A stretch of DNA of 64,000 bases, taken from positions 1,102,501-1,166,500 of the forward strand of contig NZ_CP045798.1 in NCBI RefSeq assembly GCF_000746025.2, written 5' to 3'. Both the position numbers and the translations under genes were made by a program. Below, piece after piece: positions 23,729 through 32,895 of this stretch. How positions within the stretch are numbered: the first letter of the stretch is position 1; each line of letters opens with the position of its first letter. The stretch comes from Thermanaerosceptrum fracticalcis (lineage in GTDB: Bacteria > Bacillota > Peptococcia > DRI-13). Under the pieces are notes generated by a model. The model did not search any database and was not told the origin of the DNA. It worked only from the letters and a program-made list of their open reading frames with translations.

Positions 23729-25198
23729 CTAAATGATGATACAAATTATGCCCCCACTACCTTCGTTGACAATACGCCGCAAGGTTTCTTTTAATTTGGC
23801 TTGTGTATTTTCCGGCATCTCTTGCAGTTTGCCCTGGATGTTTTCTTTCACCAGGTCATGGAGGGATTTGCCGAAAATATCATAGGACCAAATCTGTGAG
23901 GGGTTCTCCTGAAATTTTTCCGTAATATAACGGGCAAGATCAGCACATTGTTTTTCCGTGCCCATAAGAGGCGTAATTTCCGTTGTGATGTCGGTGCGAA
24001 TAATATGCAGGGATGGAGCACTGGCCTTTAATTTCACACCAAAGAGACCACCCTGTTTAATAAGCTCCGGTTCTTCCAGATGCATTTCCGAAAGAAGATT
24101 AACTACACCGTAACCAGTTTCATGTACTTGAACTAATCCCTCAGCAACCTTATCGTATTCACGTTTGGCGGCACTCAGTTCTTTCATCAGCCGGAGGACA
24201 TCGTGGTCACCCTCGATTTTTAAGCCAGTCACTTCATTGATAACCTCGTGGAAGAGACCGGCTTTGGCTGTCATTTCAATAGCTGCAGCTCCCGTACCCA
24301 TATCCATGTTATCCAAAACAACATCCTCCACAAAATCCATCTGGGCTAAAACCTCAATAGCCTGGTCGATATCACGGAGTCTCCTCACAATGCTGATGGT
24401 ATCATGCACTGCTGTTTCAAACTTCTGGCGCAGCCAGTGTTCACTGTCAAGTTCTTCAATCCACTTAGGCAAACTTACATTAACTTCTGTTACCGGGAAT
24501 TCAAAGAGGGCCTCCTCTAAGATCTGAAGAATAGCTCCTTCACTGAGCTGTGCTACATCTATGGGCAGTACAGGAACCCCGTAAAGATTCTCTAATTCCT
24601 GGGCCAGTTCTATGGTCTCCACGTTATTGGGATGTAAAGAGTTCAGGACAACCACAAAGGGCTTGTTCTGGGCCTGTAATTCTTCAATAACCCTGGCTTC
24701 TGCTTCAAGATAGTTCTCCCGTGGGATGTCAGTGATGCTGCCATCGGTAGTTACAACGATACCTATAGTAGAGTGGTCAGCGATCACTTTCCGTGTTCCC
24801 ATCTCGGCTGCTTCCTGGAAGGGCATGGGCTCTTCCGCCCAAGGAGTATTCACCATACGTGGGCCCAACTCATCTTCATAACCCTTGGCCCCGGGCACTG
24901 TATAACCCACACAGTCAACTAAACGCACTCTTACGGAGAGTCCTTCTTTCACCTGGATTTCTACAGCCTCATTGGGCACAAATTTAGGCTCGGTAGTCAT
25001 GATGGTTCTGCCGGCGCCACTCTGGGGTAATTCGTCGATGGCTCTTTCTCTGTCGTAAACATCTTTGATATTGGGTATCACTAAGAGATCCATAAACTTT
25101 TTAATGAAAGTCGATTTGCCGGCACGAACCGGTCCGACTACACCTAAATACACATCACCCCCAGTTCGTTCGGCTAAGTCGCGGAAAATCCTTTCCAC
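23729..25198 (-). CDS. spoIVA: stage IV sporulation protein A (spore coat basement-layer ATPase)
   Basis: 489 residues, close to the usual 492. SpoIVA polymerises around the forespore and anchors the coat. The Walker A-like loop is VVGPVRAGKSTFIKKF; the C-terminal end (GSGGIICIII) is strongly conserved and needed for forespore targeting. GTG start with GGAGGGG upstream. Its presence, with spoIIP and sigK, shows a spore-forming lineage. Confidence 0.97.
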   Translation of the reverse strand: MERIFRDLAERTGGDVYLGVVGPVRAGKSTFIKKFMDLLVIPNIKDVYDRERAIDELPQSGAGRTIMTTEPKFVPNEAVEIQVKEGLSVRVRLVDCVGYTVPGAKGYEDELGPRMVNTPWAEEPMPFQEAAEMGTRKVIADHSTIGIVVTTDGSITDIPRENYLEAEARVIEELQAQNKPFVVVLNSLHPNNVETIELAQELENLYGVPVLPIDVAQLSEGAILQILEEALFEFPVTEVNVSLPKWIEELDSEHWLRQKFETAVHDTISIVRRLRDIDQAIEVLAQMDFVEDVVLDNMDMGTGAAAIEMTAKAGLFHEVINEVTGLKIEGDHDVLRLMKELSAAKREYDKVAEGLVQVHETGYGVVNLLSEMHLEEPELIKQGGLFGVKLKASAPSLHIIRTDITTEITPLMGTEKQCADLARYITEKFQENPSQIWSYDIFGKSLHDLVKENIQGKLQEMPENTQAKLKETLRRIVNEGSGGIICIII

Positions 25199-25360
25199 AT
25201 TATCCCCTCCTTCTACATATCATTTCGCAACCTTTGCAGTCGTACAGTAACATCCCCCCTTAAAATCAACAAGGAGTCACAAGTAAACACACCCCCAGGC
25301 TGGTATTCATTAACAATACATATATACTTGCAATAGGACTTATTTAGTACTGGTCTAAAA

Positions 25361-25400
25361 AAAAATGACCTTTAGCTTCTTAGAGCTAGAGGTCATTTTT
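25361..25400. terminator. bidirectional terminator downstream of gpsA
   Basis: The stem AAAAATGACCT/AGGTCATTTTT with inner TAGCT/AGCTA has A and T runs on both sides. It serves gpsA on the minus strand and insulates spoIVA. Confidence 0.85.
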
Positions 25401-25414
25401 TCACAGATAAATTC

Positions 25415-26440
25415 TTACCATTTGAGATTGGTTACTACCTCTTCCACTTCGTGGGTCTTCATCCTGAGCATCAGGTCCACCACTGCTTCTTTTGGTTTCT
25501 TATTCTCAAAAAGTACATGATAGGTCTCCGTTGTAATGGGCATGGGCACACCATATTTTTTACTTAAAGCAAAAGCTGCCGCTGTGGCTTTGACGCCCTC
25601 TACCACCATGCCCATGTTAGCCAGGACCTCTTCTAAAGGAATTCCCTGGCCTATTTGTATACCTGCCCGGCGGTTACGAGAGTGCATACTGGTACAGGTC
25701 ACCACTAGATCTCCGATGCCCGTCAGCCCGGCAAAGGTTAAGGGATTGGCCCCTGCCGCCACGCCTAACCGCGCCATTTCCGCTACACCACGGGTAATCA
25801 GGGCGGCTTTAGTATTATCGCCGAAACCCAACCCGTCTGCAATCCCTGTCCCCAAAGCGATGACATTTTTTAAGGCCCCGCCCAGTTCAATACCAATGAG
25901 ATCCGGGTTTGTATAAACCCGGAATTTGGGCGACATAAACAAATCCTGGACTTCTTCCGCTACCTGTCGTTTATGGGCCCCGGCAACGACAGCCGTAGGA
26001 ATATCCCTTCCTACTTCTTCCGCATGGCTGGGACCTGACAGCACTGCTATATGGGGTTTTTTTACGCTTAATTCCTCTTCTATCACCTGGCTTAATCGTT
26101 TGAGGGAGTCTGTTTCCAACCCCTTGGCCGTATTAATGATGACGGTTTCTTCCTCAATAAGGCCAACGATTTTACGACAGAGTTCCCTGATGCTGTGGGA
26201 AGGAACAGAAAGCACTATGTATTTTGCACTATCTATGCTTTCCCCTAAATCAGAGGTAGCCGTGACACCATGGGGTATAACCACTCCCGGTAAATAATGA
26301 AGATTTTCCCGTGCACGATTTAAGGAATCTATCTGTTCACTGTTCCTGCCCCACAGGTTCACCTTAAAACCCTTTTTGGCCAGTAGTACAGCTAAGGCCG
26401 TCCCCCAACTCCCAGCCCCTAAAACAGCCACATCTGCCAC
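25415..26440 (-). CDS. gpsA: NAD(P)-dependent glycerol-3-phosphate dehydrogenase
   Basis: 341 residues. It makes sn-glycerol-3-phosphate for phospholipids. The NAD loop is VLGAGSWGTALAVLLA; the catalytic lysine lies in ELGGALKNVIALGTGIADGL, and LTGIGDLVVTCTS is the second signature. GTG start. It forms der-plsY-gpsA, with plsY using its product. Confidence 0.97.
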   Translation of the reverse strand: MADVAVLGAGSWGTALAVLLAKKGFKVNLWGRNSEQIDSLNRARENLHYLPGVVIPHGVTATSDLGESIDSAKYIVLSVPSHSIRELCRKIVGLIEEETVIINTAKGLETDSLKRLSQVIEEELSVKKPHIAVLSGPSHAEEVGRDIPTAVVAGAHKRQVAEEVQDLFMSPKFRVYTNPDLIGIELGGALKNVIALGTGIADGLGFGDNTKAALITRGVAEMARLGVAAGANPLTFAGLTGIGDLVVTCTSMHSRNRRAGIQIGQGIPLEEVLANMGMVVEGVKATAAAFALSKKYGVPMPITTETYHVLFENKKPKEAVVDLMLRMKTHEVEEVVTNLKW

Positions 26441-26452
26441 ATCAGTCCCCCC

Positions 26453-27037
26453 TTATTTCTCCCCTACCTTATATTCAGTGCCATTCACAAGTCTTTTAAT
26501 ATTTGCCTTATGACGATAAATCACAAACCCCGCACCAAGTACACCGAAAAGAAGAATAGGCAAGGGTTTCTGTAAAATTGTCATAGTGAGCGGTACGCTT
26601 AAAGCCGCCAGAATAGAGCCTAAAGATACATAACGGCTGAGAAAAACCGTTAACAAAAAGATAGACAGGGCAATAAGGGTCACATCCGGGGTCAGTGTTA
26701 AAATTACCCCAAACCCTGTGGCTACGCCCCTGCCGCCTCTAAAACCGTGAAAAAGCGGGTAGGTATGACCGGCCATGGCAGCCAGCCCAGCTATCACCGC
26801 GTACACGGTACTTCCCAAGCTTAATCCTATCCCAACACTAACGGCTCCTTTTAAAGCATCACCTAACAGAACCAGCATAGCAGGGCCCTTGCCGATGGTT
26901 CGCATGACGTTGGTCATACCCGTGTTGCCACTGCCGTACTGCCTGATGTCCACACCCCTCAATAACTTAGTAAGGATAATGCCAAAGGAAACAGAACCCA
27001 CCAGATAACCGGAGATCACTGCCACAAACAACTCCAT
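26453..27037 (-). CDS. plsY: acyl-phosphate glycerol-3-phosphate acyltransferase
   Basis: 194 residues with five or six membrane segments. Family motifs are SGNTGMTNVMRTIGK, GHTYPLFHGFRGGRGVAT and an N-terminal GYLVGSVSFGIIL. It transfers acyl from acyl-phosphate to glycerol-3-phosphate. It lies 12 bases before gpsA. Confidence 0.96.
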   Translation of the reverse strand: MELFVAVISGYLVGSVSFGIILTKLLRGVDIRQYGSGNTGMTNVMRTIGKGPAMLVLLGDALKGAVSVGIGLSLGSTVYAVIAGLAAMAGHTYPLFHGFRGGRGVATGFGVILTLTPDVTLIALSIFLLTVFLSRYVSLGSILAALSVPLTMTILQKPLPILLFGVLGAGFVIYRHKANIKRLVNGTEYKVGEK

Positions 27038-27054
27038 CCATTACCCCTCCACTT

Positions 27055-28374
27055 TTACCCTTCTCTTTTTCTCACTGTGATGCGGATAGGTGTCCCCTCA
27101 AAACCAAAATTGTCCCTTATTTTATTTTCCAGGTATCTTAAATAGGAAAAATGCATCAATTCAGGTTCATTGACAAAGAAAATAAAGTTGGGCGGCTTAA
27201 TACCTGCCTGGGTACAAAAGAGTATTTTCAGTCTTTTACCCTTATCGGCCGGCGGTGGATTTAACTGAACCGCGTCGGTGATAACCTCATTGAGCACACT
27301 GGTATTAATTCGGTGATTCTGCTGTTCAGCCACAAAATTGACCAGGTCAATGATTTTAATAACCCGCTGCTTGGTGAGAGCCGAAACAAAGATAGTAGGA
27401 GCATACTGCATAAACGCCAGTTCAGAGCGGATAGTTTTTTCATATTTATGCATGGTTTTCTCATCTTTTTCTACCAAATCCCACTTGTTGATGACAATGA
27501 TAGTGGCCTTACCGGCTTCATGAATGTAACCGGCTATCCGTTTATCCTGTTCTGTGACGCCTTCCGTTCCATCCAAAACTAAAAGACAGACATCACTCCT
27601 GTCCACAGCCCGGAGGGAACGAATAACACTGTAACGTTCCGTTGTTTCTTCGATTTTCCCCTTGCGCCGCATTCCCGCTGTATCAATAATGGTATACCTT
27701 TGGTTATCCTTGATAAAGGGGGTGTCAATGGCGTCACGGGTTGTACCGGCTATGTCACTAACGATTACCCTTTCCTCGCCTAAGATCACATTGACCAGTG
27801 AAGATTTCCCCACGTTAGGTCTACCCACCACAGCGATTTTAATCACATCGGGCTCATAATCATCGTTAGGGATGTCTTTAAAGTGCCCTACGACCTCATC
27901 CAGCAGGTCACCAATATTCATGCCATGAGCTGCGGAAATGGGTACCGGATCACCCAGTCCCAGCTGATAAAATTCATAAACGGTCTCGTTGCCTTTAAAT
28001 TGCTCAACCTTGTTGACAACGAGAATTACAGGTTTATTTGTCCTACGCAGCATTTCCGCCACGTTCTCATCATCGGAGGTAATCCCCGTACGGCCATCCA
28101 CCACAAAAAGGATAACATCTGCTTCTTCTATGGCCAACTGGGCCTGTTTTCTCACTTGGCCCAGGATGGAGTTACTTTCACTGGCAAAATCAATCCCACC
28201 GGTATCCACTACGGTAAAGGATTTTCCCAGCCATTCGGCATCCCGGTAGAGCCTGTCCCTGGTTACACCGGGAGTATCTTCAACGATAGCCACAAGTCCA
28301 CCTGTTAACCGGTTAAAGAGCGTTGACTTACCTACATTAGGACGCCCAACTATGGCAACAATAGGTTTACTCAT
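27055..28374 (-). CDS. der: ribosome-associated GTPase Der (EngA)
   Basis: 439 residues with two GTPase domains in tandem and a C-terminal KH-like domain. G1 motifs are [12 protein letters not shown] (residue about 10) and [12 protein letters not shown] (about 185); NKVE and NKWD are the G4 motifs. It acts in 50S subunit maturation. It lies 17 bases downstream of the radical-SAM/PDZ gene. Confidence 0.98.
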   Translation of the reverse strand: MSKPIVAIVGRPNVGKSTLFNRLTGGLVAIVEDTPGVTRDRLYRDAEWLGKSFTVVDTGGIDFASESNSILGQVRKQAQLAIEEADVILFVVDGRTGITSDDENVAEMLRRTNKPVILVVNKVEQFKGNETVYEFYQLGLGDPVPISAAHGMNIGDLLDEVVGHFKDIPNDDYEPDVIKIAVVGRPNVGKSSLVNVILGEERVIVSDIAGTTRDAIDTPFIKDNQRYTIIDTAGMRRKGKIEETTERYSVIRSLRAVDRSDVCLLVLDGTEGVTEQDKRIAGYIHEAGKATIIVINKWDLVEKDEKTMHKYEKTIRSELAFMQYAPTIFVSALTKQRVIKIIDLVNFVAEQQNHRINTSVLNEVITDAVQLNPPPADKGKRLKILFCTQAGIKPPNFIFFVNEPELMHFSYLRYLENKIRDNFGFEGTPIRITVRKREG

Positions 28375-28390
28375 CCTTCCACCTTCTTCC

Positions 28391-29686
28391 TCATCTCGAG
28401 ATGATCATTTCTAATAAAGCGCCGGCATGTATAGGAACGAGGGTAATCCTTACACCTAATCTTTCCTCAATATCCACGGGTGTAAGATCGTCGAGAAAAC
28501 GTCCTTCCTGTGTTTTCAGCATTACGGAAGGAAGAAAGACCTCGGTACCCGGCTCAAGCCCTTTTAGCCCGGATAAGAGACACATTCCTGTCAAAAGTCC
28601 CGTTACTGTCACTGTCGGTCCGAAAAATTCATTGGACACAACTTTTAACGACAGGTGCAAGCCCTTAATCTGATTAAGCTTTTCTATAAGTGGGTCCAGT
28701 ACATAGCGCCCGGAAACACCGGTTACCAGGGTAATTTTTTTTTCAGGCCTTACTTGTTCAGGGAGAGTTAGCTCAGAGAATTCCTGCCAAAAGAGTCTGA
28801 CCATACCCACACCATTTTCCAGTTGGGGAAAATCTTCGTAGGTATCATATCCTGGCAAGGCTTCTCCCGCCGCCAGGTAAAACTCGTCAGAAAGCCACAT
28901 AAAGTTGGAATGCCGTTTTTTTTGACATTCTCGCTGTTTTTCATGGACCCAGGCAATAATCTCCCTGGCCTCGCGGGGAGTGAAAAGCCGAAGTTCAGGG
29001 AGGTTCTCCCTGTACTTCGTAATCCCTACAGGTACAATGGCCAATGACCTAACGCCCTTAATCTTCAGCAAATCTTCATAAGTCTGTTCTAAATACTGCC
29101 CATCATTGATTCCAGGGCATAAAACAACCTGGGTATGGAACTCAATGCCTGCACGGGCTAAATCTTTCATAAGAGCCAGCAGCTGTCCCGCCCGGGGGTT
29201 TTTGAGAAGCCTTGTCCGTAGCTCACTGTCGGTGGCATGAACCGATACATACAAAGGAGATAAATGTTCTTTTTTGATCCTCTCTATATCCTCTTTTTTA
29301 AGGTTTGTCAGTGTCACAAAACTCCCCTGGAGAAAAGAAAGGCGGAAATCATCATCTTTAACATAAAGACTTTGGCGCATATTGAAAGGCATCTGGTCAA
29401 CAAAACAAAAAAGACATTTGTTTTGGCACACTTTGATACGATCAAAAACGGCACTGCCGAAAACCACACCCAATGGTTCGTCGTAGTCCTTATCAATCTC
29501 AAATATTTGCGGCTCTCCGTCTCGCTCTATTTCCAACTCTACTTCCTCTCCGGCCCATTCAAATTGAAACTCAATAACATCGCGTAATGTTTTACCGTTA
29601 ACACTGATAATCTTGTCTCCTGCTTTTAAGCCTAACTCCTCAGCCAATGAACCGGGTTCTATTTCAACTATTACTGCTGCCGTCAT
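28391..29686 (-). CDS. DUF512 radical-SAM-like protein with N-terminal PDZ domain
   Basis: 431 residues. Residues 1-65 form a PDZ domain ([21 protein letters not shown]). The cluster motif [14 protein letters not shown] is of the radical SAM CxxxCxxC type. The C-terminal half is the DUF512 domain ([12 protein letters not shown] ... [14 protein letters not shown]). This family is conserved next to der in many Clostridia and in cyanobacteria; its substrate is unknown. The linkage to der hints at a ribosome- or RNA-related job, but that is only inference. Confidence 0.9.
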   Translation of the reverse strand: MTAAVIVEIEPGSLAEELGLKAGDKIISVNGKTLRDVIEFQFEWAGEEVELEIERDGEPQIFEIDKDYDEPLGVVFGSAVFDRIKVCQNKCLFCFVDQMPFNMRQSLYVKDDDFRLSFLQGSFVTLTNLKKEDIERIKKEHLSPLYVSVHATDSELRTRLLKNPRAGQLLALMKDLARAGIEFHTQVVLCPGINDGQYLEQTYEDLLKIKGVRSLAIVPVGITKYRENLPELRLFTPREAREIIAWVHEKQRECQKKRHSNFMWLSDEFYLAAGEALPGYDTYEDFPQLENGVGMVRLFWQEFSELTLPEQVRPEKKITLVTGVSGRYVLDPLIEKLNQIKGLHLSLKVVSNEFFGPTVTVTGLLTGMCLLSGLKGLEPGTEVFLPSVMLKTQEGRFLDDLTPVDIEERLGVRITLVPIHAGALLEMIISR

Positions 29687-29711
29687 TTACGATTACACCA
29701 CCATACTAAAT

Positions 29712-30194
29712 TCACACAATATATCTATTATACAAAGAAAACTTGGCTTGTGCTATTTCATCTAATTTTATTTTAACTAATTTCTTTATTTTTGGCAGCT
29801 CTCTCTTTAGGAAATAAGCGGAGCATAAACTCATCATGTACTTTAAGGGCTTAATCATTTGCAAATACCAGCATAGTCTGATAAAGAAATGGTTACAAGG
29901 AGAAACATCAATGACTAAAACTTGCTCCTTAGCTTCCAGCAATTTAAATAAATCCAAGGCAGCTATCGATATAATCTTGCCTTCCGATCCAACTCCCAGC
30001 GTAAATAGCTCAGTTCCCCGGGTATCTTTTCCCACATAGTATAACTTCCCCACACGAAAGTCAGTATGTGCCGCAAAATGCGGTAGCTTAAGGATATCCC
30101 GGCTGTGCATCGTTTCATCATAGAAACCGGCATACCAGGAGGCGGCAAGAACGGAAGCGTGACAACCAAGCTGATCAAGGTAAACAATTTTCAC
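29712..30194 (-). CDS. DUF3189 family protein, diverged copy
   Basis: 160 residues. It is related to the gene immediately upstream over the whole length (IVYLDQLGCHASVLAASWYAGF versus IIYNCYGGSHSSITAAAIHVGL), but the conserved CYGGSHSS loop is replaced by DQLGCHAS. GTG start with GGAGGAT upstream, overlapping the upstream gene by 20 bases, so translation is probably coupled. Function of DUF3189 is unknown; the pair probably acts together. Confidence 0.75.
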   Translation of the reverse strand: MKIVYLDQLGCHASVLAASWYAGFYDETMHSRDILKLPHFAAHTDFRVGKLYYVGKDTRGTELFTLGVGSEGKIISIAALDLFKLLEAKEQVLVIDVSPCNHFFIRLCWYLQMIKPLKYMMSLCSAYFLKRELPKIKKLVKIKLDEIAQAKFSLYNRYIV

Positions 30195-30669
30195 AGCGAT
30201 CCTCCATATTTTGCTTTAAAAACTTGTTTTTGACCAACCTCACCAGGTGGACAAATTTCATGTACGAAAGCTGTGTGCCCCTAATGACGATAGGACGGCC
30301 TAAAAGAGATAAACCCAGGCGGCGTGAAGTGTAACCTCCAATAACCATGAGAAAATTGACATAGGCCATAGTATTAATAAATAGGAAATCTTCCTGATTT
30401 CCGCCTGCCAGGTAAATAAATTGACGCATAATACTCTCGTATTGACGGCCCAGGTTTTTTTTGCTGGTGATATAGACTTCATTCCCGTACTCATCAAACC
30501 CTATAAACCTTATCCGTCCATGGTCAGGGGCAACCTGGGCATCAAAATAAGGAACATTCAGCAGTTCCTCTTTCTTGGCCACCCGAGTTTCCGGCAAGAG
30601 CCCTACGTGAATGGCCGCAGCAGTAATAGAAGAATGAGACCCCCCGTAACAGTTATATATAATCCTCAC
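30175..30669 (-). CDS. DUF3189 family protein
   Basis: 164 residues. It starts with IIYNCYGGSHSSITAAAIHVGLLP, the family hallmark, a glycine/serine loop reminiscent of a phosphate-binding turn. A central DFLFINTMAYVNFLMVIGGY segment is hydrophobic. DUF3189 occurs mainly in spore-forming Firmicutes. GTG start with GGGGTG upstream. It lies just beyond the terminator of spoIIP. Role unknown. Confidence 0.8.
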   Translation of the reverse strand: MRIIYNCYGGSHSSITAAAIHVGLLPETRVAKKEELLNVPYFDAQVAPDHGRIRFIGFDEYGNEVYITSKKNLGRQYESIMRQFIYLAGGNQEDFLFINTMAYVNFLMVIGGYTSRRLGLSLLGRPIVIRGTQLSYMKFVHLVRLVKNKFLKQNMEDRCENCLP

Positions 30670-30685
30670 TTTTTCACCCCAATAT

Positions 30686-30722
30686 TTAAAAAGGGGGGTA
30701 ACAAAAACTGCTACCCCCTTTT
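30686..30722 (-). terminator. terminator of spoIIP
   Basis: A G/C-rich stem AAAGGGGGTA/TACCCCCC with flanking A and T runs, 2 bases beyond the spoIIP stop on the minus strand. Confidence 0.85.
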
Positions 30723-30724
30723 AT

Positions 30725-31954
30725 CTATTTATTTGGGTTTTTTGTATCTTCATCCTTATCTTGTTTTTTCTTTCCCTGAACAGGACCTAAATAGTTGGCG
30801 AATTCCTTACCCAGTCCCCCCAGTTTATCCAGGGAGCCTTTAATACTGCCCGTACTGATAAGGAGAAAAGCACCGCCACCAATTACCAGGAAAGCTAAGA
30901 GCCATAATAGTGATCTACCTGCGCCGGGACTGGGGGCCCCTTGAAGTCCGGGAGCACCGGGAACTGGTGCGGCAGGTCCGGGTACTGCGGCTATACCTAG
31001 TACTTTGGGGATACCATCAGCAAACAGAGCCACACCCCTTTCCGCAGCAGTTCTACTATTGGTATGTGTCCCTACCTCAATAAGTATGGCCCGGGGACCC
31101 AGGTCCTGGTTGTAGTTCCCTTTAGCCATGAAAATTCCTTTAATCAGGCCGGGATAATTTTTATCATAATAGGCTTTAATCTGTTTGGCGAATTCCAGGT
31201 TGGAAGACATGTGGGGGTTCTGTCTTCCCACTACGAGCCTTACTTTAGTGGCTTCTCTACCATCGATCACTTTGCGATAGAAATTAGGGTCAGGCACACC
31301 ATCGCGGTGCACATCGATCAAAGCAATGGGATTCGTTTTTAGAAGCTGTACTGCCGTCTTACGGGAACGATGATAGGCATTGGCATCGTGGGGATCGTGA
31401 TTATTAAAGGAAACTACGGCATTAGCCCCTTTTTCCCTCAGGGCATTGCCCAGGGTGTTGCCAACCTGTTTAATACCGCCTTTACCGGGTTTACTTTCTG
31501 TACCGTCCGTAGGCACATAGGACTCGTCGGTATGGGTCATGTAAATGGCCACATGATTTTTCCCCTGGGCTAAATTCACGACAGGAACCTGATCCCACTC
31601 GGGCAGCCAGGCAATGTTTTCTTTTCCAACCAGTTTGCAATAGACTGTATCTTTCTCTATACGGACCACCTTATACCGGTTATTGTCTTCAACGATGATT
31701 TCATCCCCGATAAAGACATCGCGGGCCATCTGATCTATTTCTTTGCCGTTTTCATCGACAAAAGTATAATACCCTCCGTCTGTGCGCTCTCCTTCCCATT
31801 TTCCTAAATTATCCAGGAAATTTAGCTCTAAACCGGCTTCGGCCACCGTGTTGTAGACTTTGGGATTACTTTCATAATAATAAAGAGATCCGCCTACAAT
31901 GATGAGAAGCAGGCTTAAATATACAATAAAGCGATTAATCTTCTCTCTTTTCAT
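30725..31954 (-). CDS. spoIIP: stage II sporulation protein P (peptidoglycan endopeptidase/amidase)
   Basis: 409 residues. One membrane anchor lies near residues 8-26 (FIVYLSLLLIIVGGSLYYY), and a second hydrophobic stretch at the C-terminus (LLWLLAFLVIGGGAFLLIS) follows a Pro/Gly-rich linker. The catalytic region shows IYMTHTDESYVPTDG, HDPHDANAYHRSRKTA and LIDVHRDGVPDP, typical of SpoIIP, which degrades septal wall for engulfment. ATG 31954 follows AGGGTGAGG; the frame extends to 32116, but that part is the end of the DUF1614 gene in another frame. The C-terminal second anchor is unusual for the family. Confidence 0.9.
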   Translation of the reverse strand: MKREKINRFIVYLSLLLIIVGGSLYYYESNPKVYNTVAEAGLELNFLDNLGKWEGERTDGGYYTFVDENGKEIDQMARDVFIGDEIIVEDNNRYKVVRIEKDTVYCKLVGKENIAWLPEWDQVPVVNLAQGKNHVAIYMTHTDESYVPTDGTESKPGKGGIKQVGNTLGNALREKGANAVVSFNNHDPHDANAYHRSRKTAVQLLKTNPIALIDVHRDGVPDPNFYRKVIDGREATKVRLVVGRQNPHMSSNLEFAKQIKAYYDKNYPGLIKGIFMAKGNYNQDLGPRAILIEVGTHTNSRTAAERGVALFADGIPKVLGIAAVPGPAAPVPGAPGLQGAPSPGAGRSLLWLLAFLVIGGGAFLLISTGSIKGSLDKLGGLGKEFANYLGPVQGKKKQDKDEDTKNPNK

Positions 31955-32726
31955 TGGCCTCACCCTCCTTCTCGACACTCGGGGTATCTTGCCGTGCATA
32001 AAAGTCCTTTTCCTCCGCTGCTTCCTGTTTAGGTACTGTTTTGAGATGACTGATGAGTACTGGATCTCTTCCTTCCGATTCGGGCCCGCCCTGTAAACGT
32101 TCCCGGGTTTCACCAATCACTTCAGCCAGCAGGATGGCTACCAGACCGGCAATCACTATGGAGTCAAAAGCCCCTGCACCGCCGATATTGACAGTTCCCG
32201 GTGTACGTGTGGAAATGAGCCAAAACCAGTGAATTAAATCAAGAGACAAGACACCCATGGTAGCGGCCACAAAAGCTGCCCGTCGTGAACGCCCTACCAG
32301 ATAAGCGATGGTACCGCCAACTAATGGATAGACATACAGAGGGTCTACAACTGCCCGGTCACCGGGATCTCCTTTCATGAGAAAGTGACCGAGATAATAG
32401 ATTACTGCGCCTGTCACTACTGAGGCCCCTAAGGCTCTTACCCATTCTTTCGTGGTTCCCGCTGTCACTAATAAATAAACAGCAAGTCCAATAGGAACCA
32501 AGGCACCCCCAACGTTAATGGAGGCCTGGATGTTCCCGCGGGATAGAGGAATATCAATAAAACTTCCTACGATCAAGGCCGCAATCACAGCTAAGGCGGT
32601 TTTGTCCGATAAGCGCATGCGGTCTAACAGCCTTTGGGCAAGCCCAAAATAAATAAGAATTGAGGCAATAACCAACACTAACATGCCTATTGGCAACCTG
32701 GCCAAGAGAATCCTCTCCTTTTCCAT
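31935..32726 (-). CDS. DUF1614 membrane protein
   Basis: About 263 residues with seven or so membrane segments, such as LPIGMLVLVIASILIYFGLA and ALAVIAALIVGSFIDIPL, followed by a charged 55-residue C-terminal tail. GGAGAFDSIVIAGLVAILLAE is a family motif. It overlaps the spoIIP start by 20 bases. Function unknown; the coupling to spoIIP suggests a sporulation or envelope role. ATG 32726 follows AAAAGGG; ATG 32759 is an alternative. Confidence 0.85.
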   Translation of the reverse strand: MEKERILLARLPIGMLVLVIASILIYFGLAQRLLDRMRLSDKTALAVIAALIVGSFIDIPLSRGNIQASINVGGALVPIGLAVYLLVTAGTTKEWVRALGASVVTGAVIYYLGHFLMKGDPGDRAVVDPLYVYPLVGGTIAYLVGRSRRAAFVAATMGVLSLDLIHWFWLISTRTPGTVNIGGAGAFDSIVIAGLVAILLAEVIGETRERLQGGPESEGRDPVLISHLKTVPKQEAAEEKDFYARQDTPSVEKEGEANEKRED

Positions 32727-32790
32727 GTAAACCCTTTTGACCGTAGATTTCCCTGGCAAAAGCAGAAATATACAATCAACATTTCCCAGG

Positions 32791-32832
32791 AAATGGTAGA
32801 GCCTTCCCTTTTGAGGAAGGCTCTACCATTTA
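32791..32832. terminator. long perfect hairpin between nitrilase and DUF1614 genes
   Basis: The arms AAATGGTAGAGCCTTCC and GGAAGGCTCTACCATTT match perfectly over 17 bases around loop CTTTTGA. There is no T run, so it may be a terminator for the nitrilase-family gene or a processing site. It touches the word-repeat tract at 32831. Confidence 0.6.
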
Positions 32833-32895
32833 GTTGTTGGTTGATAGTTGTTATTCCCGGTTACTGGTCACTAACGTTAGATATCGGATGTCGAC
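32831..32895. repeat. degenerate word tract running into the stop codon of the nitrilase gene
   Basis: TAGTTGTTGGTTGATAGTTG, then GGTTACTGGTCACTAACG (second family) is followed by GATATCGGATGTCGACC (first family). The last part lies inside the gene: the minus-strand codons TCG ACA TCC GAT ATC TAA encode its final residues STSDI. Both word families thus occur in one tract. Confidence 0.7.

Noticed and set aside
30421-30843. 140-codon plus-strand ORF between DUF3189 and spoIIP genes
   Set aside because: It runs antisense over a DUF3189 gene, the spoIIP terminator and the spoIIP 3' end; no family features.
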